Positions 11,574 through 24,100 of a DNA stretch of 64,000 nucleotides are shown here, one piece after another; within the stretch, counting starts at the first letter, position 1, and the number at the start of each line of letters is the position of its first letter. Both the position numbers and the translations under genes were made by a program. The notes beneath the pieces were generated by a model. That model was not told the DNA's origin and did not search any database. It worked only from the letters and a program-made list of their open reading frames with translations. Source of the stretch: Asterias rubens (lineage: Eukaryota; Echinodermata; Asteroidea; Forcipulatida; Asteriidae); contig NC_047066.1 of the NCBI RefSeq assembly GCF_902459465.1, positions 5,740,377 through 5,804,376 on the forward strand, written 5' to 3'.

Positions 11574-13030
11574 AGGCAAGCAGACTCGCCTGTGAATCCT
11601 TGTTTGTTTTTATTATCATCATTGAACAGTTTTCAAGCCAAAGAAACAGTTCATGTCTGAAAAGCTTGTGCACTGTTTTATTGTACATTTTAAGCATTAA
11701 CAAGAATGTATTGGTAGGCACCAGCGGCCATTTTGCTGGTGGGTCGCTGACTGTTTTGTTTCGGTACTGATTCATGCAGATTCAGTTTTATGCATTTCTT
11801 GTATACATGGCTGGTTCAAATCAGGACGATCTTAAAGTTGCAATACAAAACTCTAACAGTCATAAAGTTAGACAGTGGCTCAAATTTGGTTGAACAAAAG
11901 GTTTTACTGGAACAACACAAGACCGCCAGACTTTTTCGGTTATGAGTTTAGCAACCCAGTGCTAAAATCACTGGCCTTGGGACTGCAGTCAAGTGTCGGG
12001 TTTAAACTCTGCTGGACCTACCCTTCTTGTTGTGGTACAAAATAAGTTAAGGTTTGGCAAAACTGTTTTTTGGGTCACTGGCCAGCCGGACTAGGGAAGC
12101 TCGTTGTTCCACTAGTGTGCTAGAATTTTCATGTTTAAAAGGTAAAGCCTTTCGACTGGGGTATTTGTATTGGACTTGATTTCTAGAGATTTTGTTGAGC
12201 AACCGTTTCTGTCAATGGTTTATATGTGATTGTGGGCTGGGCAGCAATGAACAAACCAGCAGGGCAACTTCGGCCCTCTGTTGTTTTAATTGGCATTTTC
12301 TTATTGGACAAAACCCTGTACCATCAAATCGTACTCTCCTGCCCTACAGGCTCTTTCCACAAAAAACCACAGGAGACTGTGTAGACTAAAGCCTGTTCCC
12401 ATTGGAATTGTTCTACCGCTGCCACGCGGAAAGATAAGTTACCGTGACTGGCTTTAGTGTAATTCTACTGTGTGTTCCCATTGGACTTTTTAGTGACCCT
12501 GAAAAATTACCTTGGTTGCGCGGAAGTCTTCCAGGACGTCTTTCTGCCTGCCTGTTAGTTTTACATCATGGATGCAGTAAGTTGACAGGGAGGGCAGTTA
12601 ACCATGCGTCCACATTTGAATTAATTCATTCTACAGAAAAGTCGTGGTACTTAAAAATTAAAAAAAAGGTCCAACGGGAACACAGCTTAAGTCCACAGTA
12701 CACACAAGCCATGGGGTTTCCACATACTACCAGACAGAAGGTACGTTATGGCAGTCTGTAGTATCTGTTTATTGGAGGGTTACTGGCGAACACTGTAAAT
12801 TATTCAACATCAAATAACACAAAGAGTCAAGTCATCCTTTGTTTTAACCATAGACCCTTTTAATTTTGTACATCTTATCTTATAAAAAAATATTGTTATT
12901 TTTTTTTTTTTTAACACGGTTTAGTTTCCCGGCAACTTTGAAGTTAAGACAATGAGTTTTGTCATTATTTTCATAATGTAAAACAAGTTAACAAGAAAAC
13001 ATGATAAATAAAATAATCACACGTAGTGCC
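11574..13030 (+). other. Probable C1QBP 3' UTR and downstream sequence
   Basis: The first AATAAA after the C1QBP stop is near 13008-13013, so the transcript could extend about 1.4 kb. An earlier variant signal would be needed for a shorter UTR. The stretch contains a fold-back element at 12387-12690, which could be within the UTR. No second gene is seen. Confidence 0.35.
12387..12690. mobile_element. Fold-back element 'AAAGCCTGTTCCCATTGGA' family
   Basis: The left words GCCTGTTCCCATTGGA and TGTGTTCCCATTGGACTTTT are answered on the right by GGTCCAACGGGAACACAGCT. The interior carries paired GTTACCGTGAC/AATTACC-like segments. No ORF of interest. Confidence 0.5.
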
Positions 13031-14524
13031 CATTATAGTTATCCTTCATTGGATTTGGATCTCAAAATTGTCAAAATAATAAATACATATTTTAAAATGA
13101 GCGACAAAATGGTTCAACTTGTAAACATTAATAAATTAGATCATTTAGTTTAAGTTGGTCATCGTCAGAATAAAGACAGAGCAAAAACTTAACACTATTG
13201 CAGAGTTGCTTTTTTTATATATTTAAATACAGTTAATTCATAAAAGTAAGTCTAACTTGGTCCCACGTTATTGCTTTAACGTGTGAAGGAGATAAACTTG
13301 GGCACTTTAACGTGCAAGACTTGCCGGTCTATTGCAGAAATTAAGCACAGTTGGTGGCTTCCCCAGTCTACCACTCACATTGAAGCATTTTTGGCAAATG
13401 GCTCTACCCTCCACATAAGCATGGGCCTCAAACTAGCAGTTTTGGCAATGTGAGGCATGTGGTGATTCATGTAGTTGGAGACTGATCACTCATTGTGTCA
13501 AAACTTCAGTTTGCAAGATTAGTTTACAAGTTTCTTTACTTTTTTTGAAACATGGTTTGACAGATTGTGCTTTTTCAAAGACCATTATGTGACCACCATC
13601 CAGTCATCACTCGCCAGGCACACCTCTGTTACCAAACTCACTTAAATATGTAACATCATACTTGTCATTCATGTATGCTCAAGTTGCATTGAGTTTGTAC
13701 GAGCACAGCACTCAAATCTAAAGAAAATCTCCTCAAGACAGCAAGACCACAAGTCATTTAAAATCAACATTTACACTGGACAGGAAAATAGTTTTCATTA
13801 AGTTTTCGCTGAGTTGGTTAGGATCAGAATGAGTAGAAGCCACTTCGGAATGTCAGTGGCGCATGTCCGTTACTCCGTTGTCAGCAGTAATAGACATGCG
13901 CGGCTGACATTCTGAAGTGGCTTTTACCAATCAATTAATAGTTAAAAAGATGTATTGGGGAAACTACTAGATGTTCACACTTAAAATGTGTAAGGGCAAA
14001 CTATGGTTATGACTCAAAATCAGCAAATGTGTTTTTTTTTATCCGACAGCTGACTTGTTATAAAAATGGTAATAAGCATCCTGATAAAATGATTTCATCA
14101 GAAGTGCCCCCTGATTAGAAATCAATAACAGTATATCGAATAGTTTGAATCTCCAAAGATTGGCTAAAGATGGATATTTTGAAATATCTGTGGTGTCCGT
14201 TTGAATGACTGCTCTCAATATGGCCAGAAGTGTGGTTGGTACCCATTTTCATCTTGTTAAATGTGGATGATTCAAAGTTCTTGATGAAAACATAGTGACA
14301 GTTTTTTTTCTGTTTTCTCATTAAGTAGGTGCTGCATTCAACAGAAACTTTCACAGTTGATTGTGATTGTATTTTTGAACAATTTTGCCTTTATAGGCCT
14401 AAATCAGCATTACATTGGCAGAAACCAGCAATGACCCTACCTTTAGTGATGGTTACTGAACCAATGCTAAAATTGCTGGACTCTGGCTGGTGACCAATGT
14501 CAAGCGGGTATTTCAAACCCTGCT
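13031..14524. other. Intergenic sequence, convergent C1QBP/PAW interval
   Basis: AT-rich with no exon-like ORF. It holds one palindrome (13833-13926). Nothing else is seen. Confidence 0.5.
13833..13926. repeat. Hairpin repeat, AGAAGCCACTTCGGAATGTC arms
   Basis: The left arm begins AGAAGCCACTTCGGAATGTC and the right arm ends GACATTCTGAAGTGGCTTTT, with a second inner pair GCGCATGTC/GACATGCGC. Arms of about 38 bp leave a short loop. Probably a small MITE. Confidence 0.65.
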
Positions 14525-14911
14525 TTAAAGGCAGTGGACACTATTGGAAAATTGTCAAAGACCAGTCTTCTCACTTGGTGTATCTCAACACATGCACAAA
14601 ATAACAAACCTGTGAAAATTTGAGCTCAATTGGTCGTCGTAGTTGGGAGATAACGATGAAAGAAAAAACACTCTTGTCACACAAAGTTGTGTGCATTCAG
14701 ATGCTTGATTTCGGGACCTCAAATTCTAAACTTGAGGTCTCAAAATCAAATTCGTAGAAAATGACTTCTTTCTCGAAAACTGCTCCACTTCAGAGGGAGC
14801 TGTTTCTCACAAGGCTTTATACTATCAACCTCTCCCCATTACTCGTTAACAAGAGATGTTTTATGCTAATAAATATTTTGAGTAATTACCAATAGTGTCC
14901 ACTGCCTTTAA
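14525..14911. mobile_element. MITE-A copy, complete
   Basis: Left end TTAAAGGCAGTGGACACTAT, right end GTGTCCACTGCCTTTAA, inner palindrome TTTCGGGACCTCAAAT/CTTGAGGTCTCAAAAT. TTAA at both ends. It is intergenic. Confidence 0.87.
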
Positions 14912-15084
14912 TATCAACCTCTAGGTTTGTTGTTATAATAGTCATTATCTTCAAGTACGCGCTAATCCTCCAATCAGATTTGCAGAATGGAATGGTGATA
15001 TAAACCTATATTGCACGGCTAATACCACTACCTGCATCTTGTGTGTTCTATGTCATGCGCCAAGTTTGTTTAAAGATAAATACG

Positions 15085-15212
15085 TTATCACACATGCGCT
15101 CGTGGAAATACGGAAAATATAGCGCGTCTGCGTCCCATATCCAACTCCGCCTTCGGCCTCGGGACGCAGAAACGCTATATTTTTCCGTATTCCACTCGCT
15201 CTTGTGTGATAA
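15085..15212. mobile_element. Short fold-back element, TTATCACACATGCGCTCG arms
   Basis: The left arm starts TTATCACACATGCGCTCGTG and runs through GGAAATACGG and AATATAGCG; the right arm has the inverted CGCTATATTTTTCCGTATT and ends CTTGTGTGATAA. The arms are about 55 bp and the loop includes CCGCCTTCGGCC, itself a hairpin. Confidence 0.75.
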
Positions 15213-15445
15213 CTTATAACATTATACTGTTAAAACATTTTGCACAATGAAAACCTTTAAAGTTATTAAATAAGGTAAATATGGTATATGGCAAAATATC
15301 CGATCAAATATTCAATGAATACTGTCACTTTGTTTCTACTGCTTATTGCACAACAATAATGTGATTATGAAAAATTTAAAATGAGAGGTTGATGGACAGA
15401 AAGGAAGGATGACTAATTGCGTTCTTGTTCCTAATAAGCCAAATG

Positions 15446-15700
15446 CATCAGTCGGGTTGGCTCAGTGGTTTCTGTCTCTGCCTTCCACCTCCGTTGACCC
15501 CAGTTTCAATTCCGGGGACCTGAGCCTTGTATGTGGATTGGGTTTTCCAGTCCCTACCCGACTGTTTGAGTTTTCCCTTTAGGGGTTTTCCTCCCATCTC
15601 TGAAATTTCTTCGTTGTCTGTGACCTGTGGCATCACTTGTATACAAAAGAGCCACGATCTTTTTTATGTATTCTGAAAGCGTCATTGCCCATTAATGTAT
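15446..15700 (+). mobile_element. tRNA-derived SINE copy
   Basis: The head contains GGTTGGCTCAGTGGTTTCTG (A-box-like) and GTTTCAATTCCGGGGACC (B-box-like). The body has GGGTTTTCCAGTCCCTACCC and an AGGGGTTTTCCTCCCATCTC block. It differs from the SINE at 3345-3710 in its body. Confidence 0.6.
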
Positions 15701-17029
15701 TTGTGGATTTTCTGTATACCCAGAAAATGTCATCAATGGAATATGTATGACCCATAAAATATACATGAAATTGTAGGCCTACTGTGGTTCATAATGAGAG
15801 GGCATTATCACTCAAGAAATACTATTGACTTTCGGGATGTACCAAGAAAAAACACAAATCAGCAACATATAGTTTGTTTGGTGAGAAAGACCATTTCGTC
15901 CTTTTCATACAGATTTTTTAGTTTTTCTTTTTAAAAAGCTGGCCATTTTAGGTTAAAAACACAAAAAAACACTGGCACAGAAAGAGTAAACCTTCTCTCA
16001 AAGTGATTGTTTACAAAATATACAAATTCTATTTTTAATGCAGTAGCTTTTCTTGAAGTTTGTGAGTAAAACATGCAGGATGAATCTTCAAAAAGCCTCT
16101 TAACAAAAGGTTAACAAAATGTTCTTCACATTTGCCAAGTTTCTGGTGCACTAAAAAGTACTCTTATCAGTGGAATAATACAGGGTTCAGAAATTTGGGA
16201 AAGTACAGGAGGGTGGATGGGTCATGCTTTACACACAGATCTTTAGAAAAGTTTGCAAAATACACAAACATTTCCTTACACAATGAATTAATAATCAGGT
16301 TAATAATGTTACCATAATCCATTTTATGTAGGTTGGATGCATCCAAGCATACCTTCCTGAGTGTTTGGTTACCCTATGTGTATAGTTTTAGAACTGGGGC
16401 AGTTCACATCTGTGTGTATTGTTGTTCAACGAATCTGTGTGGGGTATAAGAATCGAAATGTCAACCTTCGATATAATTTTCCTCAAACATGGACCATTAT
16501 CAAAAGGGATTAAGAACCTTTCAGCTTGTTGCCATGACAGTGATAATGTTGTCAGCAAGAATGTTAGGAGAATAATAGAGACGACCACCCAAGCCAATGT
16601 GTCAATTTGTTGTACTACATGTGTCTGATGTCAACTCTTGTGATTTACATGTGTTGCTTCATTTTGGAAAGGGCAAGGGCACATCTTTGTTAAAAAAAGG
16701 GCACCTCTATGAGGAAATGTTATTTTATGAGGAAACAGTAAATTTCTATCATGAAAGAAGTTCATCAGGCTGGTATGAATTTTCTGAGAAACACAGCCAA
16801 ATACCAACCGACTGGTGGTGCCTCGTTCTGAGGATGACGAGTGAAACTAGTCGAAACGTAAACAAAATTACGCGAGTATTAGGCTGTGTTTCTTAGAAAA
16901 TTCATTTACAATGTATTAAGTAAATTTCTATTGGGACATTTCAAGGGGCACCAAGGCACTAACCAGGGGGCAACAGGCAATTTCCTCTGCTGCCTCCACA
17001 AAGTATCCGGCCTGGATTTATATTGATAA
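15701..17029. other. Intergenic sequence, no gene recognised
   Basis: Contains low-copy repeat words such as 'ggcaccaaggca' shared with 20230, 23540 and 24880, but no exon or terminal repeat that I can define. Several ORFs of 60-100 codons occur and none resembles a known family. Confidence 0.45.
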
Positions 17030-17189
17030 CAGATAGTACAAGTATTCTAAAATAAGTGGTGTTCGATGACAAAGTGTGGCTATGAATGCGTCGCCTCTAA
17101 AATGAGGAACAGATAGTACAAGTATTCTAAAATAAGTGGTGTTCGATGACAAAGTGTGGCTATGAATGCGTCGCCTCTAAAATGAGGAG
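17030..17189. repeat. Perfect 80-bp tandem duplication
   Basis: The unit beginning ACAGATAGTACAAGTATTCT occurs twice back to back (17030-17109 and 17110-17189) with no difference seen over nearly all of the length. It abuts the degenerate repeat array that follows, whose units contain related words. Confidence 0.9.
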
Positions 17190-17224
17190 ACTAGAGTGTT
17201 GACTCAATAGCCTCCTTGGAGTGT

Positions 17225-17925
17225 CTCAGGGCCCGTTGGGTCATCTCATTGACAAGTTCAATCCCATGGCTGAGGTCACAATAGTCTGCTTTTTAAGTAT
17301 TTTCTGCAGTAAATTGTGCTTGATGACTTAGCATGGCGAAGTGTACGAAGGGATGTTGTGTCACTTTGAAAACTACCACTCTCTGTAGTCTCTATTGCCT
17401 CAGTGGAGAAGTGTCAGGCTTATTCCAGTATCTCGTTGGCAAATTCATTCACTGAGCTGGGTCTCCATAGTTTGCTTTTAAGTATTTTCTGGAGTAAATT
17501 GTGTTTGGTTACGTAGAGTAGCGAAGTGTACGAAGGGATGTTGTGTCACTTTGTGTTGAATAATTGCATTTGAAACTACCACTTTGTGTTGGCTCAATTG
17601 CTTCCGAGAAGACGGTCCCGTTGGATTTTCTTGTTGGCAGTTTCATTCAGCGGGCTGAGGTCACCCTAGTTTGCTTCTATGTATTTCCTAATGAAAATTG
17701 TGTTTGATGACTTTGCGTGGCTAAATATACAAAGAGATGTTACATGTATGTCACTTTGAAACGACCGCTTTGCACTAGCTCCATGCTAGCTCGTTGAATT
17801 TTCTCGCTGATAAATTCATTCACTGGGCTGAGGTCACCATAGTTTGCTTTTAAGTATTTTCTGAAGTAAATTGTGCTTGCTGACTTAGTTTGGCGATGTG
17901 TATGGAGGGATGTTGTGTCACTATT
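17225..17925 (-). repeat. Four degenerate tandem units (about 165-200 bp) downstream of the PAW gene stop
   Basis: The word 'agtttgcttttaagtatttt' or a close variant recurs at about 17284, 17468, 17668 and 17846, and 'gggatgttgtgtcacttt' at about 17350, 17537 and 17909. Read on the minus strand, each unit has at the same place a peptide like ANYGDLS followed by NE, but stops and indels break it in three of the four. It lies just beyond the predicted stop at 18131 and could be 3' UTR. Confidence 0.7.
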
Positions 17926-18130
17926 AAACCACCACTTTGAGGCCATTGTTTGTGTGATGCTGCCATATCGTTGGATTATCTTGATGGCATTTTCATTCAC
18001 TAAGGTCTCAATTGTGGTTCGTGTCATACATGTTTTGTGGCAGTTCACGTAAAAGAAAATTAGTCTGTATTTAGGAGTGAAAGACAGCAGGATGACATTG
18101 ATAGTTGCGATCACCGACTTGGCTAAAGTT

Positions 18131-21100
18131 CTATGATATCGTGCACATGGATCCTTTGCAAAAGCGTCTCCTTGTACTGTGTGTGTCCTCAGCGACCACC
18201 TGGAGCAAAGAGCAAACAAAAAGAGTGTTTACAAAGTAAGTTTTTATGCTAACAATTTGTTGGAGTAATTACCAATAGTGCCTTTAATCGGTTGTCGCAA
18301 TATAATCTTATGTATTCCAATCATGCATAGCTCAATACAACAGAAAAATACAAACACTGATTCACCATTCAAAAGTGTACAGCAAAACGGTATAGTAATA
18401 AAACAGTAATCAGTGACAATGTTATGTATGCAGCCCAACGTCTTGATCAAAGGACAAATACAAATCGTTCAATCAGTTGGCAGAACCCTTGCAGTTCAGT
18501 GGATTGAAAAGAAAAACAGAAAAAGTAAAAGCATGTTTTATGCAGTGAAAAGTAGCGAAACATTCGTATGCAGTCCAATGTCCCAACGCCCCGAGGATTA
18601 ACACTACATCACTTATTGGGTTTTCACAATCCATTGTATCATTCTTAACACTGATCTGCATTAATCGGAAATTTTGTGTGTCTTTTCTCAGGTTTGACCT
18701 GCTTTACGTTTGATTCCAGAATGATACTGACATCAGAAAGATTACTTTTCTACTGATTTCAGAAATAGCATAATGTAATTTGAGAACAGGCTACTATTTA
18801 TATCGTTTTTCTTTGGGAAGAGATTGTGCCTGTTTACCTTGAAGGACCATTTAGTGTTTAAGTTTGTTATTAGGTTTTTGTTTTTTTCTTTTTTCTTTTC
18901 ATTTTTAGAGGTGGGTGGTTTAAAGGAAATAACCCATACCTAAATTAAATTTTCATTAAAGAAGAAAAAATAAAATACTTGACAGCCTCTTCCAGATTGC
19001 TGAACTGTACAGTTTTCATCGATCTGTCTTTTCTCAAAATTACACGTCATCATTACGCGTAGATAGAGAAACTTTGTAGAAAGTAATTCATGCTAGCCGA
19101 TTTCCTTTTTTATTTTTATACCTTTAAGACTAAACTTTTACCGATTACATGTACATGCATGATAGGCTATTCTGCCTGTCTGATTTCCAATTTTGTTTTT
19201 TCTTGGGAAAAATCAGAAAAAAATGTGATCAAACAGCATGAAATGTCTATTGATGACTAGCCTACACCTGGGTAAAACCTTGTACTCAAAGAAATATCCC
19301 TAAACTTTTCCCAAAAACAAAATATCGGGCCTTGCTTTTAAAATCAAGCCTAGTACTTACCGGTGCCTTAATGTCCTTCCGTCTTCCGTCTGACCAAGCA
19401 AGCTTGGACCTTCCTCCCTCTCTCGTCTCTAGCATCTCCAGGCTACCCTCCTCCAGCACTCTTAACTCCGGCTCACTCCCGTCCTTCACACTATTGCTCT
19501 CGTAAACATCCGTGGGCGAATCCATCCCCGAGTTGTCATAACTCGCTCTGTCCCACGAGGGCGCTATTGCTTTATTCTGAATCTTGTTCTTCTTGTTTAG
19601 TTTGTGACTCCGGTGGCTCCCTGGGCTTAACTTTCGCCCGTAGTGTTTTCTGTGTACCGGGGTACCAGGAAGACTGATTTCATGTTGGTTCACAATGCTA
19701 AGAGGTGCACTACCACCGGTGTCCTCATTGTCATATAGTGCAGTATCGAGGTGTTTTATTGTTCCCTGTTGACTGGTAGCAACATCCTGGGTTATATTTG
19801 GAGAGTGCTGAGGGAAATAGCATGTGCAATTTTCTATTGTTGCTGTGTGAATCTTAGGAGTGTCCTGTTCTATTTTCACCTGTGAGAATGGCACTGGTTG
19901 ACCTCCGCATGTGCATAGATTTTCTTGCAGTGGCTGGAAAATAAGGGAATCATGAATTAAGGAAATGCTTTTGACAAAATCTTCTATGTGGAGAGCTGTA
20001 TACAAGCGCTTTGTGGGTTCGAATCCCACATGAGTAATATGCGTGTGGATTTTGTTCACAGGGCTTGAGGGGAACACTGAGAGTCTGAAACTACTGTGCT
20101 TTACAGACACATCAGTGTATGGGTAACATCCAATAAAACATTTTTCCCAACGCAAAATGTTGATCTTTTATCTGTTGCAGTACCCGTCGCTAAAATGAGT
20201 ATACATTGCTGCACACACAAAAGTATATTTCAGGGAGGCATTGAAGGCAATTGCCTACATGCCCCCCCTGGTCATTGCCTTGGTGCTCTTGAAATGCTCA
20301 AGTAGCCCTTTATCAAGGAGAAAATGCCTTGGTGTGCTTTCCCTTTAAAAACGAAGCAAACAGGCCTGAAAGTGTATGGTAAAAACAAAATATTATTTTC
20401 AACTGGGTGGCCATTGATCTCCAATGGGTCCCAGTTTGTACAATTAAAGGGAAGGTACAAGTTTGGTAATTACTCAAAACAAATATTAACTTAAAAACTT
20501 ACTTGTTAACGAGCATTGGAGAGCTGTTGATAGTATGAAACGTTGTGGGAAACAACTCCCTCTGAAGTATTGTAGTTTTTGAGAAAGAGGTAATTTCTCA
20601 CTAAAATAATAAAATACTTCCAGCTAAAAGTCTTTTATTCCTATCTGAAAGCACACAAATTCGTCCCGAACAAGGGTGTTTTTTCTTTCTTCATTTTCTC
20701 GCAACTTTAATAACCAATTGAGACCAAATTTTCACTGGTTTGTTGGATACACCAAGTAAGAACACTGGTCTTTGACAATTACCAAACGTGTTCAGTGCCT
20801 TTAAAGATACATGTACAATCGAAATTTAACAGTAAAAAAAAAGAAAAACATTGTTACCTTTAGTGTTATTAATATATCTAGTGGGAAGGTGTTGGGAGCG
20901 TCACTGACGTCAAGGTAATCTTGGTAAAGGAGTTGAGTCTGTTCTTGGCAACCATGGCTTGAGTCACCGCTCAGATAAGCAATGAGGTAGATTGTCTGCC
21001 AGCCGTTGGTCACCCTCCCTGAAGGGTAGACAATTAACAGAAATAATAGGAACAGTTTTGTAATATACAGGATTGGTAAAGATAAATATGATCCCACCCG

Positions 21101-24100
21101 AGTTACGATGGCTAAATTACAAGTTTTTTGGTCTTTTGTTACTGTATTTTACAAGTGTTTTTAGTCTTTGCACAGCATGTAAACAGCGACAATAAAATAA
21201 ATATGGGTTGGAAAGTTAACCACCATCCTGAAATCATAGGAAAGTATACAACAGTCATCAACAAATAAAAGTTTGAAAATGGCCTTGCTGCCCTTTCAGT
21301 TGGCATTGGTGTCTCTTTCTTTTTAGAGCTTTTGAGGCCAAGTGGCTTTGACCCTCTGAAGCTATGATGGCTGTGATTTTTTTCACAGAACTCGGGAATA
21401 AACCAAAAATGAGTTTTCTTTATCTCCGATGCAAATTTAACATCTATCTTGCAATAAAAGATCCACAGTGTAACCACGGCTAAACCAATGTAATTCTACA
21501 GCTGTCAATACTCTGGTGTGATGCACAATTTGGTAGTCAAATCATGAACTAGTGATCTACATACAGTTCTAGTGCTAGGTGTGGCATAATTTGACAGGCA
21601 GAATGAGTTGTAGGGTACTTCAGCGGCTGGAAGTCTGCATGGTTGATACATTGAGGCCCTTTCACATTCAGAATTACCAAATTATGCCATTTCAGTTGCA
21701 TTCCAAGTTTGTGCAGTGGACACTTTAGCTACAAGTGTTGGATTGTTGGCTTTCATATTTTGTGAGGAAATACATTTTTGCTCACCAGTGTACGAATTGT
21801 AAATAAAAATACTATAACTTGAAAATGAAGGGTTTGAAAACTTAATGGGCATTGTCACTTTTGTTGTTTTGCACACAGTAATTGCCTTGGTGCCCTGTGC
21901 TTAAAGCTCCACAAAAGTTATCTTTCCACATAGAAGTGCCCCTTGTGATCAGAGGAAAATTACTGTGCCCCTTCAAGAATGAAATTCAAGGTCGCAAGGT
22001 TTCAAATTCGACTCAGACACTTACTACTTGAAATAAAAATAGGAAAACTTTCCAAATCCTGTCACCACTTTTTCACTTATCTCATTGAGTAAACTAGATA
22101 CTACTTTATTAGGAATGAGAAGTGGTGGCAGAATACCGGAACTTTTCAGAAAATCAGTCTACAAACCTAGGTTTTCAATGTCTGGTTTGGCATCCGGGCT
22201 GACAATGTCATAGGTGACTATTCCTCCATTTAGAGTTCTGCTGAGTGTGAGTGCTTGGATGGAGTCCACAACCAGACCAGTGTCTATAAGATCAACCTTC
22301 CAGCTGATGGATGCCTCTTGGTGACCAGACTTTCTCGTCAGATAAACCTGCAGAATTTGAAACCACAAAGAAAGAAAAAAGAAAGAATTTGTTATAGGTG
22401 TTATTTTTTTTTTTTTTTCAATTCTTGTTGTGAGTCCAAGAAATCCAAGAAAAGCAAAGTTAGTCAATATACGAGCCAAGAGCCAATGAAGAGAAACAAA
22501 GTTTAAGATGTGGGAGGGAAAACCCCAGAGAATTACACCAGGGAATAGAAGGATTGAAAACCCAATCCACAAAGTGCTCTCGGCGTGATTTGAACCGGGG
22601 TCCTAGAGGGAGGCGGCGAGGAAAGATACAACAAACACAATATAAATCTCTTTGCTCGCAGGTACTCATTTATACCCCCATGATGAAGTGAAGCAGTTAG
22701 ATAGTGAAGGATCGAGGACACAAGTGTCATGACCTGGATAATCCAGGATTCAAACCCACAACCTGATAACTAAACCACTAGAACTTGATGTTGATGCTCT
22801 AAACTGGTCGACCATGTGCACCAAAGCCATTCTGAGATAGTGGTGGACACGACACTGCTTTAGGTTTGGGTAAGTTTGTCGGTATACACCCAAACCAAAC
22901 AGTGCATGCCTATAGTGTCTGCCAAATTACTTCAAAATGGCTACACTCAAAATATCTTCATGTGTGAAATTATTTATGAATTATAACTCCTCTCTGATCA
23001 TAATCATCATAAATCATAAAAGCTTTTCAACCCTTTGATCATCAGCCCTGAAGGAAGATGCATTACAAAGATGTGACGTAAGTACACATGGTCAAGGTGC
23101 AGATACTGAATGTGTAATCCAATGTGACCATGCTAATATGCACCAACAACCTTCAAAGGGATGCCTTCATGTTGTGTATGCCAGATGCTACGGTTGAACT
23201 GAATCGTGCTACGGCTTTCCATGGAGATTGAACAAAACGTCTTATCAGATATCATGCGATAATGCGCAGTTCTTTTGATGCTCGATATTTGTATTTCAGT
23301 ACTTACAGAAACCAATTCCAAGACCTTGCAATAATTCCTGTGTTAAGGCTGTCTGTGATCTGACGTAGATATGTAGTTCAATGGCGGATTGCTGTGACTG
23401 CAAATTTAGAGTGAGGGTAGGGATTAGGGTGTTTTGGCAGTCAGCATAACTCATGTGCATTCCAAAAGCCTCATGAAGGCAGGAATTATTTTTTTTGAGA
23501 GGCGCCATTTCCATTTTAAAATTGTATATGTCTATAGGAAACATTTGACGGGGCACCAAGGCCAAGACCAGGGTTAACAGAGGTCATGGCCTCCAGGTAA
23601 TTCCATGCCCGACACTGCAGCCATCATTGTAAGATTCCCTATACACACAATGACACTGACAGTCTTAATCTTAACTTACAAAAAGACACCAGACTGCCCT
23701 TCCAGCCTCAGTTTGGTATCTGGTTTGAATGGAAGAAAAACAAGATGGCTGTGCAACATGATGAAGGTCTATACACACATAGAAAACTCAAAGAATAAAC
23801 TGCTGATGGTATAGAAGGCATGTGTTTTGGGTTTGTTTTTTGCATTATGTGCATGGCATGTTGTATTTGAAACTCTGCATGGTGGGAGTATGGTGAGATT
23901 TGTGTTAGCGCGAGTGTGTCAATCTCTGTTTTGTATACTGAAAAGAACCAGTGGGTGGCAACTCAACGTTTCCATCAATACTCTCTGAACATCTCCAGGA
24001 GGAAAAAGTAAAGAAACGGATTTACACATGGTGCTATACCGTAAACCTCACTTTGATTGTGATTAACTTTGACATGTGTATTACCATAAAGCAATTAACT

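Noticed and set aside
17740..18219. 159-codon minus-strand ORF
   Set aside because: Its first part is the last PAW exon read in another frame, and the rest is one unit of the degenerate array. The phase of the donor at 19361 selects the other frame, which stops at 18131.
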